This document shows, one piece after another, positions 6,638-14,125 of a stretch of 14,917 nt of DNA. Both the position numbers and the translations under genes were made by a program. The stretch comes from Betaproteobacteria bacterium RIFCSPLOWO2_02_FULL_62_17 (GTDB lineage: Bacteria; Pseudomonadota; Gammaproteobacteria; Burkholderiales; SG8-39), in contig MEQV01000049.1 in assembly GCA_001770355.1 (NCBI GenBank), positions 14,772-29,688 of the forward strand, given 5' to 3'. How positions within the stretch are numbered: the first letter of the stretch is position 1; each line of letters starts with the position of its first letter. The notes under the pieces were generated by a model that was given only the letters and a program-made list of their open reading frames with translations, was not told the origin of the DNA and made no database searches.

Positions 6638-7346
6638 GTCGCCAATCATCCGTTCCAGGGGATTATCCAAAGTGGTGCCGCTGGCCGCCCCGCTTGACGC
6701 TGGGGCGGCTTCGCAGCTTGAGATTCTGCAGGATATTGACATCGAAATCATGCCCGGCGAAGCCATTGCCATCGTCGGCGCGTCAGGATCGGGCAAATCC
6801 ACCCTGCTTGGACTGCTGGCGGGCCTGGACGTTCCCACCACCGGCAATATCGAAATCGACGGCAATGATCTGTTCGCTTTGGATGAGGATGGCCGCGCCT
6901 TGCTGCGCGCGCGAGTGCTGGGATTTGTGTTTCAGTCGTTTCAATTGTTGCCGGCGCTCAATGCCCGGGAAAACGTCATGCTGCCACTCGAGCTCGCGGG
7001 AACCGCCGGGGCGGAGGAGTCCGCCACCGCAATGCTGCGGCGCGTGGGCCTGGGCGAGCGCCTGCGCCATTACCCGAAATATCTTTCGGGGGGCGAGCAA
7101 CAGCGCGTGGCGCTGGCGCGCGCCTTCGTCGTGAAGCCCAAGCTGCTGCTCGCCGATGAACCGACCGGCAACCTGGACGCGGCCACCGGCGCGGCCGTCA
7201 TTGATCTGCTGTTTGAATTGAACGCCGAGGCGGGGACCACGCTGGTGCTGGTGACGCACGATGAAGCGCTGGCGCGGCGCTGCGGCAGGATCATCCGCCT
7301 GAGGGCAGGAAGAATAGTGTCCAGCCGGGACGGTATCAATCTCTAG
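6636..7346 (+). CDS. ybbA: ABC transporter ATP-binding protein, YbbA/LolD type
   Basis: A 236-residue nucleotide-binding subunit of the LolD/MacB group, the partner of FtsX-like permeases. Seen: Walker A GASGSGKS (48-55), Q-loop FQSFQLLP (Gln100), signature LSGGEQQR (150-157), Walker B LLLADEPTG with catalytic Glu175, D-loop NLD (179-181) and switch VTHD with His208. All motifs are intact. The frame is open from 6576, but ATG 6636 begins the usual short strand before RGLSKVV and has an AGGG upstream; this start shares its CATG with the tesA start on the other strand. In E. coli and many proteobacteria ybbA-ybbP is divergent from tesA, and the three are linked functionally as a mechanotransmission-type system acting on envelope lipids or hydrophobic compounds. 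It is the first gene of the six-gene plus-strand operon. Confidence 0.94.
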   Translation: MSPIIRSRGLSKVVPLAAPLDAGAASQLEILQDIDIEIMPGEAIAIVGASGSGKSTLLGLLAGLDVPTTGNIEIDGNDLFALDEDGRALLRARVLGFVFQSFQLLPALNARENVMLPLELAGTAGAEESATAMLRRVGLGERLRHYPKYLSGGEQQRVALARAFVVKPKLLLADEPTGNLDAATGAAVIDLLFELNAEAGTTLVLVTHDEALARRCGRIIRLRAGRIVSSRDGINL

Positions 7347-7373
7347 AACCGCTGGAAAACAGGAGGCGTGAGC

Positions 7374-7805
7374 ATGAATGCCGGTGATTTCGTAGGAACC
7401 TACAAGGGCAAGGGGCACGAGCAGGTGGACCGCCACGGCAAGGTCACGCATCTGCGCGATCCCGCCGGCGAGCGGCCGGCGCGCATTGTCTACACCGCCG
7501 AAGGACTGGTGATCGTGGTTTCCACGCCGCCGGATCGCAAGCGCCTGGCCTGCAAGCACATTACCGAGGCCTCCGACGCGGATCTGATCGCCGCGGCGAA
7601 GGGCGTGGTGGCCTACGCGGGGCGCTATGAGGTCATGGGCGACAAGGTCTGCCACCATATCGACGTGTCGTTCTTTCCGAACTGGGTCGGCGGGACCAAT
7701 GTGCGCGACTACAAATTCGAGGGCAAGCTGCTGATCCTGACCACACAGCCCGACGAAAATGGCGCGGTGGAGCGCATCTATTGGGAACGGGTGGAGCGAG
7801 CTTAG
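7374..7805 (+). CDS. Lipocalin-like domain protein between ybbA and ybbP
   Basis: A 143-residue protein with the pattern of the Lipocalin_5 family (PF13924): N-terminal GDFVGTYKG, a middle AYAGRYEVMGD, then HHIDVSFFPNWVGGTNVRDYKFEGKLLILTT and a C-terminal IYWERV. Lipocalin-like barrels bind small hydrophobic molecules; the ligand here is unknown. There is no signal peptide or hydrophobic N-terminus, so it appears cytoplasmic. ATG 7374 has a perfect AGGAGG (7361-7366) seven bases upstream; the in-frame GTG at 7368 is too close to it. It sits 27 nt after ybbA, and its TAG stop shares one base with the GTG start of the permease, so it is very probably translated with them. A role for it in YbbAP function is inference from position only. 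Confidence 0.85.
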   Translation: MNAGDFVGTYKGKGHEQVDRHGKVTHLRDPAGERPARIVYTAEGLVIVVSTPPDRKRLACKHITEASDADLIAAAKGVVAYAGRYEVMGDKVCHHIDVSFFPNWVGGTNVRDYKFEGKLLILTTQPDENGAVERIYWERVERA

Positions 7806-10336
7806 TGAATAGCAAAGCAATCCTGGTCGCCGATACTGCAATGCAAGACCTGACCCCCTTCAAGTTGGCGCTGCGCATGCTCGCGCGCGACTGGCGTGCC
7901 GGAGAACTGCGGGTGCTGGCGCTGGCGCTGGTGGTCGCGGTGACCAGCGTCACCAGTGTCGGGTTTTTCGCCGACCGCATTCGCCAGGGAATCCTTCGCG
8001 ATGCGCACCAGCTGCTGGGCGCCGACGTGTTGCTGGACGCGGACCATGCCTGGCCGCCGGAAATCCCCGCGCAGATCCGGCAAAGCAGCCTGGCGTTCGC
8101 GGAACTCATGAGTTTTGTCAGCATGGCGCGAAGCGAATCCGCCTCCCAGTTAAGCGGCGTGAAAGCGGTTTCCGAAGGCTATCCGCTGCGCGGCAGGCTG
8201 CGCATCGCAACGGCGCTCAACACGGCGGATGAAGCGACTGCAGCGGTCCCCGAGCGCGGTTCGGTATGGGTGGACGAACGCCTCGCGCTGGCGCTCGAGC
8301 GCAAAGTGGGCGAGTCGCTGCAGCTGGGCGAGTCGAGCCTGCGCATTGGCGCGATACTCACGCTGGAACCGGACCGCAATGCCTCGTTTTTCAATATCGC
8401 GCCGCGGCTGCTGATGCGCATCGAGGACGTCGCCGCCACCGGGCTGGTGCAGCCCGGCAGCCGCATTCGCTACAACCTTCTGGCCGCGGGCGAGCCTCAA
8501 GCCGTGAAGCAGTTCGAAGCCTGGGTGAAACCGCGCCTGGCGCGCGGTGAGTCCCTGCAGAACCTTGAGAACGCCAGCCCCAACGTGCGCAATTCCATCG
8601 AACGCGGCGAACAATTCGTCGGCTTGACGGCGCTCCTGGCGGTGATCCTCGCGGCGGTCGCGATATCTTTGTCGACGCGGCGCTACACCGCGCGGCACCT
8701 GGATGGTTTCGCGGTGATGCGGTGTTTCGGCGCCACGCAGGCGCGCCTGCTGGCGCTTTCCGCCTGCGAGTTCATCATGCTCGGCGCGGCCGCGAGCGCG
8801 GCGGGTTGTGTGCTTGGCTTCTTCGCGCAGTTCGTGATTGCGGCGTTCGTCGCGCAGTTCGTCGGCACCGATATGCCCGCGCCTTCGCCGCTGCCGGCCG
8901 TGCAGGGCATTCTGGTCGGCATGGCGCTGCTGCTCGGGTTCGCGTTGCCGCCTTTGCTGCAATTGAAGAACGTGCCGGCATTGCGGGTGCTGCGGCGCGA
9001 ACTGGGCGCGCCCGGGGAAGGCGCGCTGCTTGCCTGGGCATCGGGGCTGGCGGTCATTGGGGCGCTGCTGGTGTGGCAGGCAGGCAGCGTGCGGCTCGGC
9101 CTGGTGGTGCTGGCCGGATTCGCCGCCGCCTTTGCGCTGTTTGGCGGCATCGGCTACGCCGGTCTCAGGTTTGCCGGCCGCGCCGGCCGCGGCGCGGGCA
9201 TTACCTGGCGCTACGGCATGGCGAACCTCAAGCGCCACGCGCGCGCCAACACCATACAAATTCTCGCCCTGGCGCTGGGCCTGACGGCGGTGCTGATGCT
9301 GAGCTTCACTCTCGATGACCTGATCTCCACCTGGAAACGCAAAATCCCCCCCGACGCGCCCAATCGTTTCATCGTCAATATTCAGGCGGGGCAGGTGGAG
9401 GATATCGGCGCAATGTTCCGGGCCGAGGGGATTGCCGCGCCCGCCATCTATCCCATGGTGCGCGGGCGCTATGTGGCGCACAACGGCAGGCAGGTGGATG
9501 TCAATGCCTTTAACGAGCACGAGCGGCGCACGGTTGAGCGTGAGTTCAACTTGTCATATATGGATGTTCAGCAGCAATACAACACGGTGGTAGCCGGCGC
9601 CTGGTTTTCCGCGGCGGACCGGCGCGGCGGCGCCCTGTCGGTCGAGGAGGGCATGGCGCGGCGCCTGGGCTGGCAACTGGGCGACACGCTCACCTGGCAG
9701 GTGGCCGGACGCAATTTCAGCGCGCCGATCACCAGCATCCGCAAGCTCGACTGGGACTCCATGCGGGTCAATTTCTTCGTCATAGCCACGCCGCCGCTGC
9801 TGGCGGACGCGCCGGCGAGCTACATTTCGGCGTTCCATCTGCCTGAAGGGCGCCTGAAGTTCGCGAACTCCATATCGCAGCGTTTTCCAAACCTCACGCT
9901 GGTGGATATGAGCGCCATTCTGCGCCAGGCGCAACTGATCATCGACCAGGTGGTACAGGCGGTGCGTTTCGTGTTCCTGTTCGCGCTCGCAGCGGGCGTG
10001 CTGGTGCTGTATTCCGCGCTGCTCGCCACCCAGGACGAGCGCGCGCAGGAAGCCGCGCTGATGCGCGCACTGGGCGCCTCGCGCAATCAGATCCTTGCCG
10101 CGCAGCGCGCCGAGTTCCTGGTGCTGGGCCTGTTATCCGGATTGCTGGCGGCGGCCGGGGCGGGCGCCATCGGCTGGAGCATTGCCCGCTTCGTGTTCCA
10201 GTTCCCCTACCAGATGAATGCCTGGGTATGGCTGGCGGGCCCGCTGGCGGGCCTGGCCTGCGTCGCCTGGAACGCCAGGGCCGGGGCGCGCGCCGCGCTG
10301 AACCATCCGCCGCTGCTGGCGCTGCGCGAGGCCTGA
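7805..10336 (+). CDS. ybbP: FtsX-like ABC transporter permease, YbbP family (GTG start)
   Basis: An 843-residue inner-membrane permease with the YbbP layout: one transmembrane helix near 36-56, a periplasmic domain (about 60-265), an FtsX core of three helices (about 271-291, 318-348, 366-388), two central helices (about 408-426 and 430-452), another helix near 484-502, a second periplasmic domain (about 510-715) and a second FtsX core (about 721-741, 770-795, 805-825). The repeated cores keep the motif of MRCFGATQARLLAL and MRALGASRNQILAA after the first helix. GTG 7805 is preferred because GGAG (7793-7796) lies eight bases upstream and it overlaps the preceding stop; the later ATG 7841 has no ribosome site. 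It works with YbbA and is slightly longer than E. coli YbbP. Start is the main uncertainty. Confidence 0.93.
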   Translation: MNSKAILVADTAMQDLTPFKLALRMLARDWRAGELRVLALALVVAVTSVTSVGFFADRIRQGILRDAHQLLGADVLLDADHAWPPEIPAQIRQSSLAFAELMSFVSMARSESASQLSGVKAVSEGYPLRGRLRIATALNTADEATAAVPERGSVWVDERLALALERKVGESLQLGESSLRIGAILTLEPDRNASFFNIAPRLLMRIEDVAATGLVQPGSRIRYNLLAAGEPQAVKQFEAWVKPRLARGESLQNLENASPNVRNSIERGEQFVGLTALLAVILAAVAISLSTRRYTARHLDGFAVMRCFGATQARLLALSACEFIMLGAAASAAGCVLGFFAQFVIAAFVAQFVGTDMPAPSPLPAVQGILVGMALLLGFALPPLLQLKNVPALRVLRRELGAPGEGALLAWASGLAVIGALLVWQAGSVRLGLVVLAGFAAAFALFGGIGYAGLRFAGRAGRGAGITWRYGMANLKRHARANTIQILALALGLTAVLMLSFTLDDLISTWKRKIPPDAPNRFIVNIQAGQVEDIGAMFRAEGIAAPAIYPMVRGRYVAHNGRQVDVNAFNEHERRTVEREFNLSYMDVQQQYNTVVAGAWFSAADRRGGALSVEEGMARRLGWQLGDTLTWQVAGRNFSAPITSIRKLDWDSMRVNFFVIATPPLLADAPASYISAFHLPEGRLKFANSISQRFPNLTLVDMSAILRQAQLIIDQVVQAVRFVFLFALAAGVLVLYSALLATQDERAQEAALMRALGASRNQILAAQRAEFLVLGLLSGLLAAAGAGAIGWSIARFVFQFPYQMNAWVWLAGPLAGLACVAWNARAGARAALNHPPLLALREA

Positions 10337-10348
10337 ACGGATGCGATC

Positions 10349-12229
10349 TTGAGCACGCCTGCAGACGCCATTCCCGCCGGCACCGACACGCTGGTGCCCT
10401 CGCTCAACGGCGATTACCGTCGCGGCGTCAACGCGCTGTGGCGGGTGCTGCGCATGGCGCTTGCTTACCGGGTGCGATTTCCTGCCGCGGTGCTTGCGGT
10501 AATCGGCGCGGCGATATTTCAATTGTTGATTCCGCGCTTTCTCGGCGCTGCCATCGACCATGCGGCATCGATGCTGGCCGTGGCGGGCGGCGCCGATGCT
10601 GCGGCGATTGCGGCTGCGAAGTCCGCGCTCATCGCTTCGGCGCTGCTGGTGCTGGGCACCGCCGTCATGCGCGGCATTTTCACGCTCGCGCACAATTATC
10701 TGGCCGAGTCGATCGGCCAGAGCTTCGGCTATGAATTGCGGCTGTCTTTCTTCGAGAAGCTGCAGCGCCTGTCGTTTGGCTATCACGACCGCATTCACTC
10801 CGGGGACCTGATCACCCGCGGCATGCTCGATATCGAAGGGGTGCGGCGCTTTATCGAAACGGGAATCATGCGCCTGTTCCAACTGGCGGTGCTGATCGGG
10901 CTGGGCGCGTACCTGTACATGGGGCAGGATCTGATCCTGGGCTTCCTGTGCGTGAGCTTCGTGCCGTTTGCATTGTGGCGCGGCGTGGTATTCCGCCTCA
11001 AGGTGCGCGCGCTGTGGCGCGAATTCCAGGAGAGGATGAGCGTGCTCACGCGCATCATGGAAGAGAACCTCGCGGGCATCCGCGTGGTGCGCGCCTTTTC
11101 CGCGCAGAGGCACGAAATGAAGAAATTTGACGACTGGCAGCGGCGCACTCTGGAGCCCGCCATCAACATGGTGCGCGTGCGCTACTTCAACACCTCGATG
11201 ATGACGTTTTCCTACTTCGTCGCCATGGGCCTGGTGCTGTGGTTTGGCGGACTGCGGGTGATCGACGGGCAGATCACCATCGGCGAGCTCACCCAGTTCC
11301 TGGTGTTCATGACGGTTCTGCAGATGCCGGTGCGCCAGGTGGGCATGGTGATCAACGGCTATGCGCGCGCCTCGGTGTCGGGTGCGCGCATGTTCGAGAT
11401 CCTCGATCTGGAGCCTGCCATTCGCGACCGGGACGGGGCGCCGCAACTCAAAATCAGCGAAGCCGCGCTCGCCTTCGAGAACGTATCCTTTTCCTATCAG
11501 GGCTTCGCCAGCGAGCACACGGTGGAGGGCATTTCCTTTGCCGTCAAGGCGGGACAGACACTGGGAATCGTCGGCCCGCCGGGCAGCGGCAAATCCACCA
11601 TCGCGCACCTGATTCCGCGTTTTTACGATGTCACCGGCGGGCGCATCACCATCGACGGGCAGGACATCCGCGAGGTGACGCTCGACTCGTTGCGCGCGCA
11701 GGTGGGCGTGGTGCAGCAGGACACCTTTTTGTTCAAGACCGAAGTGCGCGACAACGTCTCCTACGGCGAGCCCGGCGCCGAGGACGACCGCGTGGTCGAG
11801 GCCGCGGACACCGCGCAACTGCACGCTTATGTCGCCGGCTTGCCCGAGGGCTACGACACCCTGGTAGGGGAGCGCGGTTTGTCGCTTTCCGGCGGGCAGC
11901 GCCAGCGCCTGTCGATCGCGCGCAGCGTGCTGCTTGCGCCGCGAGTCATCGTGTTCGACGATTCCACCGCCGCCATCGATGCCGGCACGGAGCTGCGAAT
12001 CCGCGAGGCGCTGAAGGAACTCAACCGCAGCCGCGCCACCATCATCATTTCGCACCGCCTGTCCTCGCTGATGCACGCCGATGAAATCCTGTTCCTGGAG
12101 GACGGGCGCATCGTGGAGCGCGGTACGCACCTTGAACTGCTGGCTCAGGATGGCCCGCATTTTGGTCGCTACCGCCGGCTGTTCGATCTGCAGATGGGTG
12201 CGGCCCGGGAGAACGCGCATGCCCGATAG
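10349..12229 (+). CDS. ABC exporter half-transporter, MdlA type, catalytic Glu replaced by Asp
   Basis: A 626-residue type IV exporter half: six-helix membrane domain (about 36-340) and ATPase domain (about 372-615). Motifs: Walker A GPPGSGKS (409-416), Q-loop QQDTF (Gln457), intact signature LSGGQRQR (513-520), Walker B VIVFDDSTAAID and switch His569. The residue after the Walker B Asp is Asp538 (codon GAT 11960-11962), not the catalytic Glu, as in the degenerate half of heterodimeric exporters such as TM287/288 and in MdlA. Substrate unknown; the family exports lipids, drugs or peptides. The start is TTG 10349 with GGA seven bases upstream, 12 nt after the permease stop; no ATG lies in frame before residue 36. 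It overlaps the next gene by 11 nt. A three-codon ORF overlaps its start (see findings). Confidence 0.9.
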   Translation: MSTPADAIPAGTDTLVPSLNGDYRRGVNALWRVLRMALAYRVRFPAAVLAVIGAAIFQLLIPRFLGAAIDHAASMLAVAGGADAAAIAAAKSALIASALLVLGTAVMRGIFTLAHNYLAESIGQSFGYELRLSFFEKLQRLSFGYHDRIHSGDLITRGMLDIEGVRRFIETGIMRLFQLAVLIGLGAYLYMGQDLILGFLCVSFVPFALWRGVVFRLKVRALWREFQERMSVLTRIMEENLAGIRVVRAFSAQRHEMKKFDDWQRRTLEPAINMVRVRYFNTSMMTFSYFVAMGLVLWFGGLRVIDGQITIGELTQFLVFMTVLQMPVRQVGMVINGYARASVSGARMFEILDLEPAIRDRDGAPQLKISEAALAFENVSFSYQGFASEHTVEGISFAVKAGQTLGIVGPPGSGKSTIAHLIPRFYDVTGGRITIDGQDIREVTLDSLRAQVGVVQQDTFLFKTEVRDNVSYGEPGAEDDRVVEAADTAQLHAYVAGLPEGYDTLVGERGLSLSGGQRQRLSIARSVLLAPRVIVFDDSTAAIDAGTELRIREALKELNRSRATIIISHRLSSLMHADEILFLEDGRIVERGTHLELLAQDGPHFGRYRRLFDLQMGAARENAHAR

Positions 12230-14108
12230 CGCCCCCATCAGGCCCGCTGCCGCAGCGCCCAAGAAGCTTGGCGCGCGCGGGGGCGAGGAGATCTTCGCCA
12301 AGTCGGTCGATCCGCGGGTGCTGATGCGGTTCTTCGGTTTTCTGCGTCCCTATCGCTTCATGATCGTGATCTCGATCGTCGCGGTGCTGATTTTCACGCT
12401 GACGCAGATTGCGGTGCCGCTGGTGATCCGCTACGTCATCGACACGGCGCTGCCGGCCGCGACGGCGGGCGGCGCCGCGGAATCCGCGCGCGCCGGCGCC
12501 GTGCACCTGCTGGGCCTGGCCGTGGCCGTTTTTTTTGCCGTGGTGCTGGTCAATTACGCCTCCAACTACTGCCAGCAGATCTGGGTGGCGGTCACCGCCG
12601 AACGCGTGCTGATCGACCTGCGGCGCGCCATGTACGGACACCTGCAGCGGGTCTCGCTTTCCTTCATGGACCGCACCCAGGTGGGCCAGTTGATGTCGCG
12701 CCTGCAGGGCGATGTGGGATCGCTGCAGGAGTTTCTCGAATCTTCCATATTCGCGATCGGCGATCTGGCGCTGTTGATCGGCATTATTTTCGTGCTGCTC
12801 GCCATGGATCTGGAGTTGGGCCTCTTGACGCTGTCGGTGGTGCCGATTCTGGTGCTGGTGCGCGCGATCTGGCTGCCCGCGGCCAAGCGCGCATTCGTGC
12901 GTGCCAGGGAAACCTCCTCGATCGTCAACAGCGCGCTCGCCGAGAACATCAACGGCGTGCGCACGGTGCAGGAGATGACGCGCGAAGGCTTCAATTTCGA
13001 CGCGTTCCGTGAAAAAGCCGCGGAAAACCTCCGCACCCATCTGCGCGCCACGCGCCTGGCGCAGGTGATGGTGCCCACCGTGGATACGCTCACCGGCGCC
13101 GCCATGGCGATCGTCATCATGGTGGGCGGCAACCGAGTGCTGGAAGGCACGCTTGAAATCGGCGTGGTGGTGGCGTTCCTGTTCTATGTGCAGCGTTTCT
13201 TCGACCCGATACGATCGCTCACCATGCAATACAGCGTGATGCAGCAGGCGATGGCCTCGGGACAGCGCATCTTCGAAGTGCTGGACGTGCCGGTGGAGGT
13301 TCAGGACAAGCCTGAAGCCATCGACCTGATGAAGGTCCGCGGTGCAGGAGATGGCGCGGTGGAGTTTCGCAACGTCACCTTCGGCTATGTGCCGGGGCTG
13401 CCGATCCTGAAAAACGTGAGTTTCAGCGTGGCACCCGGCGAGACCGTGGCGCTGGTGGGGCCGACCGGTTCAGGCAAGACCTCCACCATGGCGCTGCTGC
13501 ACCGTTTCTACGACATCTGGGAAGGGCAGGTGCTGATCGGCGGCAAGGACGTGCGCGATCTGCAACAGGAGTCGCTCGGCCGCCATATCGCGATGGTGTT
13601 GCAGGAGCCCTTCCTGTTTACCGGCAGCGTCATCGACAACATCCGCTATCGCGAAGAATCCACCAGCCGCGAAGCGGTGGAGCGGGCGGCGCGCGCCGTG
13701 GGAGCGCACGATTTCATCGCGCGCCTGCCGCAGGGCTATGACACGGTGCTGGGGCAGCGCGGGGTGAATCTTTCCATCGGCCAGCGCCAACTGCTGTCGT
13801 TTGCCCGCGCCATCGTCGTCGATGCCGGGATACTGATCCTTGACGAAGCCACGGCCAGCGTCGACAGCTTCACCGAACGCCAGATCCAGACGGCGCTGGA
13901 GAAGACCCTGGTGGGCCGCACCGGCCTCATCATCGCGCATCGCCTCGCCACCATACGCGGCGCCGACCGCATTATCGTGCTGCAGGAGGGCCGCATCGTG
14001 GAGCAGGGCACGCACCGGGAACTGCTCGCGCTGGGCGGTCTGTATCACCGGCTGCACGCCATGAACGTGGCGTCGTTCGATGACCTGCCGGAACTGACAA
14101 CGGAATAA
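12219..14108 (+). CDS. ABC exporter half-transporter, MdlB type, degenerate LSIGQ signature
   Basis: A 629-residue partner half: membrane domain about 38-345, ATPase domain about 380-615. Motifs: Walker A GPTGSGKT (414-421), Q-loop LQEPF (Gln462), Walker B ILILDEATASVD with catalytic Glu543, and switch His574. The signature reads LSIGQRQLL (518-526), not LSGGQ, a change known from MdlB-like proteins. Paired with the upstream half it would give one competent ATP site (this Walker A/B plus the partner's LSGGQ) and one degenerate site. ATG 12219 has GGGAG seven bases upstream and overlaps the end of the previous gene by 11 nt, so translation is coupled and equal amounts are expected. The N-terminus (about 1-30) is a polar Ala/Pro-rich extension. 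Substrate unknown. Confidence 0.92.
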   Translation: MPDSAPIRPAAAAPKKLGARGGEEIFAKSVDPRVLMRFFGFLRPYRFMIVISIVAVLIFTLTQIAVPLVIRYVIDTALPAATAGGAAESARAGAVHLLGLAVAVFFAVVLVNYASNYCQQIWVAVTAERVLIDLRRAMYGHLQRVSLSFMDRTQVGQLMSRLQGDVGSLQEFLESSIFAIGDLALLIGIIFVLLAMDLELGLLTLSVVPILVLVRAIWLPAAKRAFVRARETSSIVNSALAENINGVRTVQEMTREGFNFDAFREKAAENLRTHLRATRLAQVMVPTVDTLTGAAMAIVIMVGGNRVLEGTLEIGVVVAFLFYVQRFFDPIRSLTMQYSVMQQAMASGQRIFEVLDVPVEVQDKPEAIDLMKVRGAGDGAVEFRNVTFGYVPGLPILKNVSFSVAPGETVALVGPTGSGKTSTMALLHRFYDIWEGQVLIGGKDVRDLQQESLGRHIAMVLQEPFLFTGSVIDNIRYREESTSREAVERAARAVGAHDFIARLPQGYDTVLGQRGVNLSIGQRQLLSFARAIVVDAGILILDEATASVDSFTERQIQTALEKTLVGRTGLIIAHRLATIRGADRIIVLQEGRIVEQGTHRELLALGGLYHRLHAMNVASFDDLPELTTE

Positions 14109-14125
14109 TGCTTACGGAGATTCTC

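Noticed and set aside
6783..7841. 352-codon minus-strand frame covering ybbA and the lipocalin gene
   Set aside because: It is antisense to two genes with clear family motifs and good ribosome sites; its product is His/Gln/Arg rich.
8150..9520. 456-codon open frame antisense to ybbP
   Set aside because: Low-complexity Arg/Gln/His product on the complement of a well-supported permease; a compositional shadow.
10133..12301. 722-codon open frame antisense to the MdlA-type gene
   Set aside because: It lies opposite a gene with all ABC motifs; its product is rich in His, Gln, Arg and Ala with no domain pattern, the usual mirror of GC-biased codons.
12045..13229. 394-codon open frame antisense to the MdlB-type gene
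   Set aside because: Same compositional shadow pattern, no start signal and no recognisable domain.
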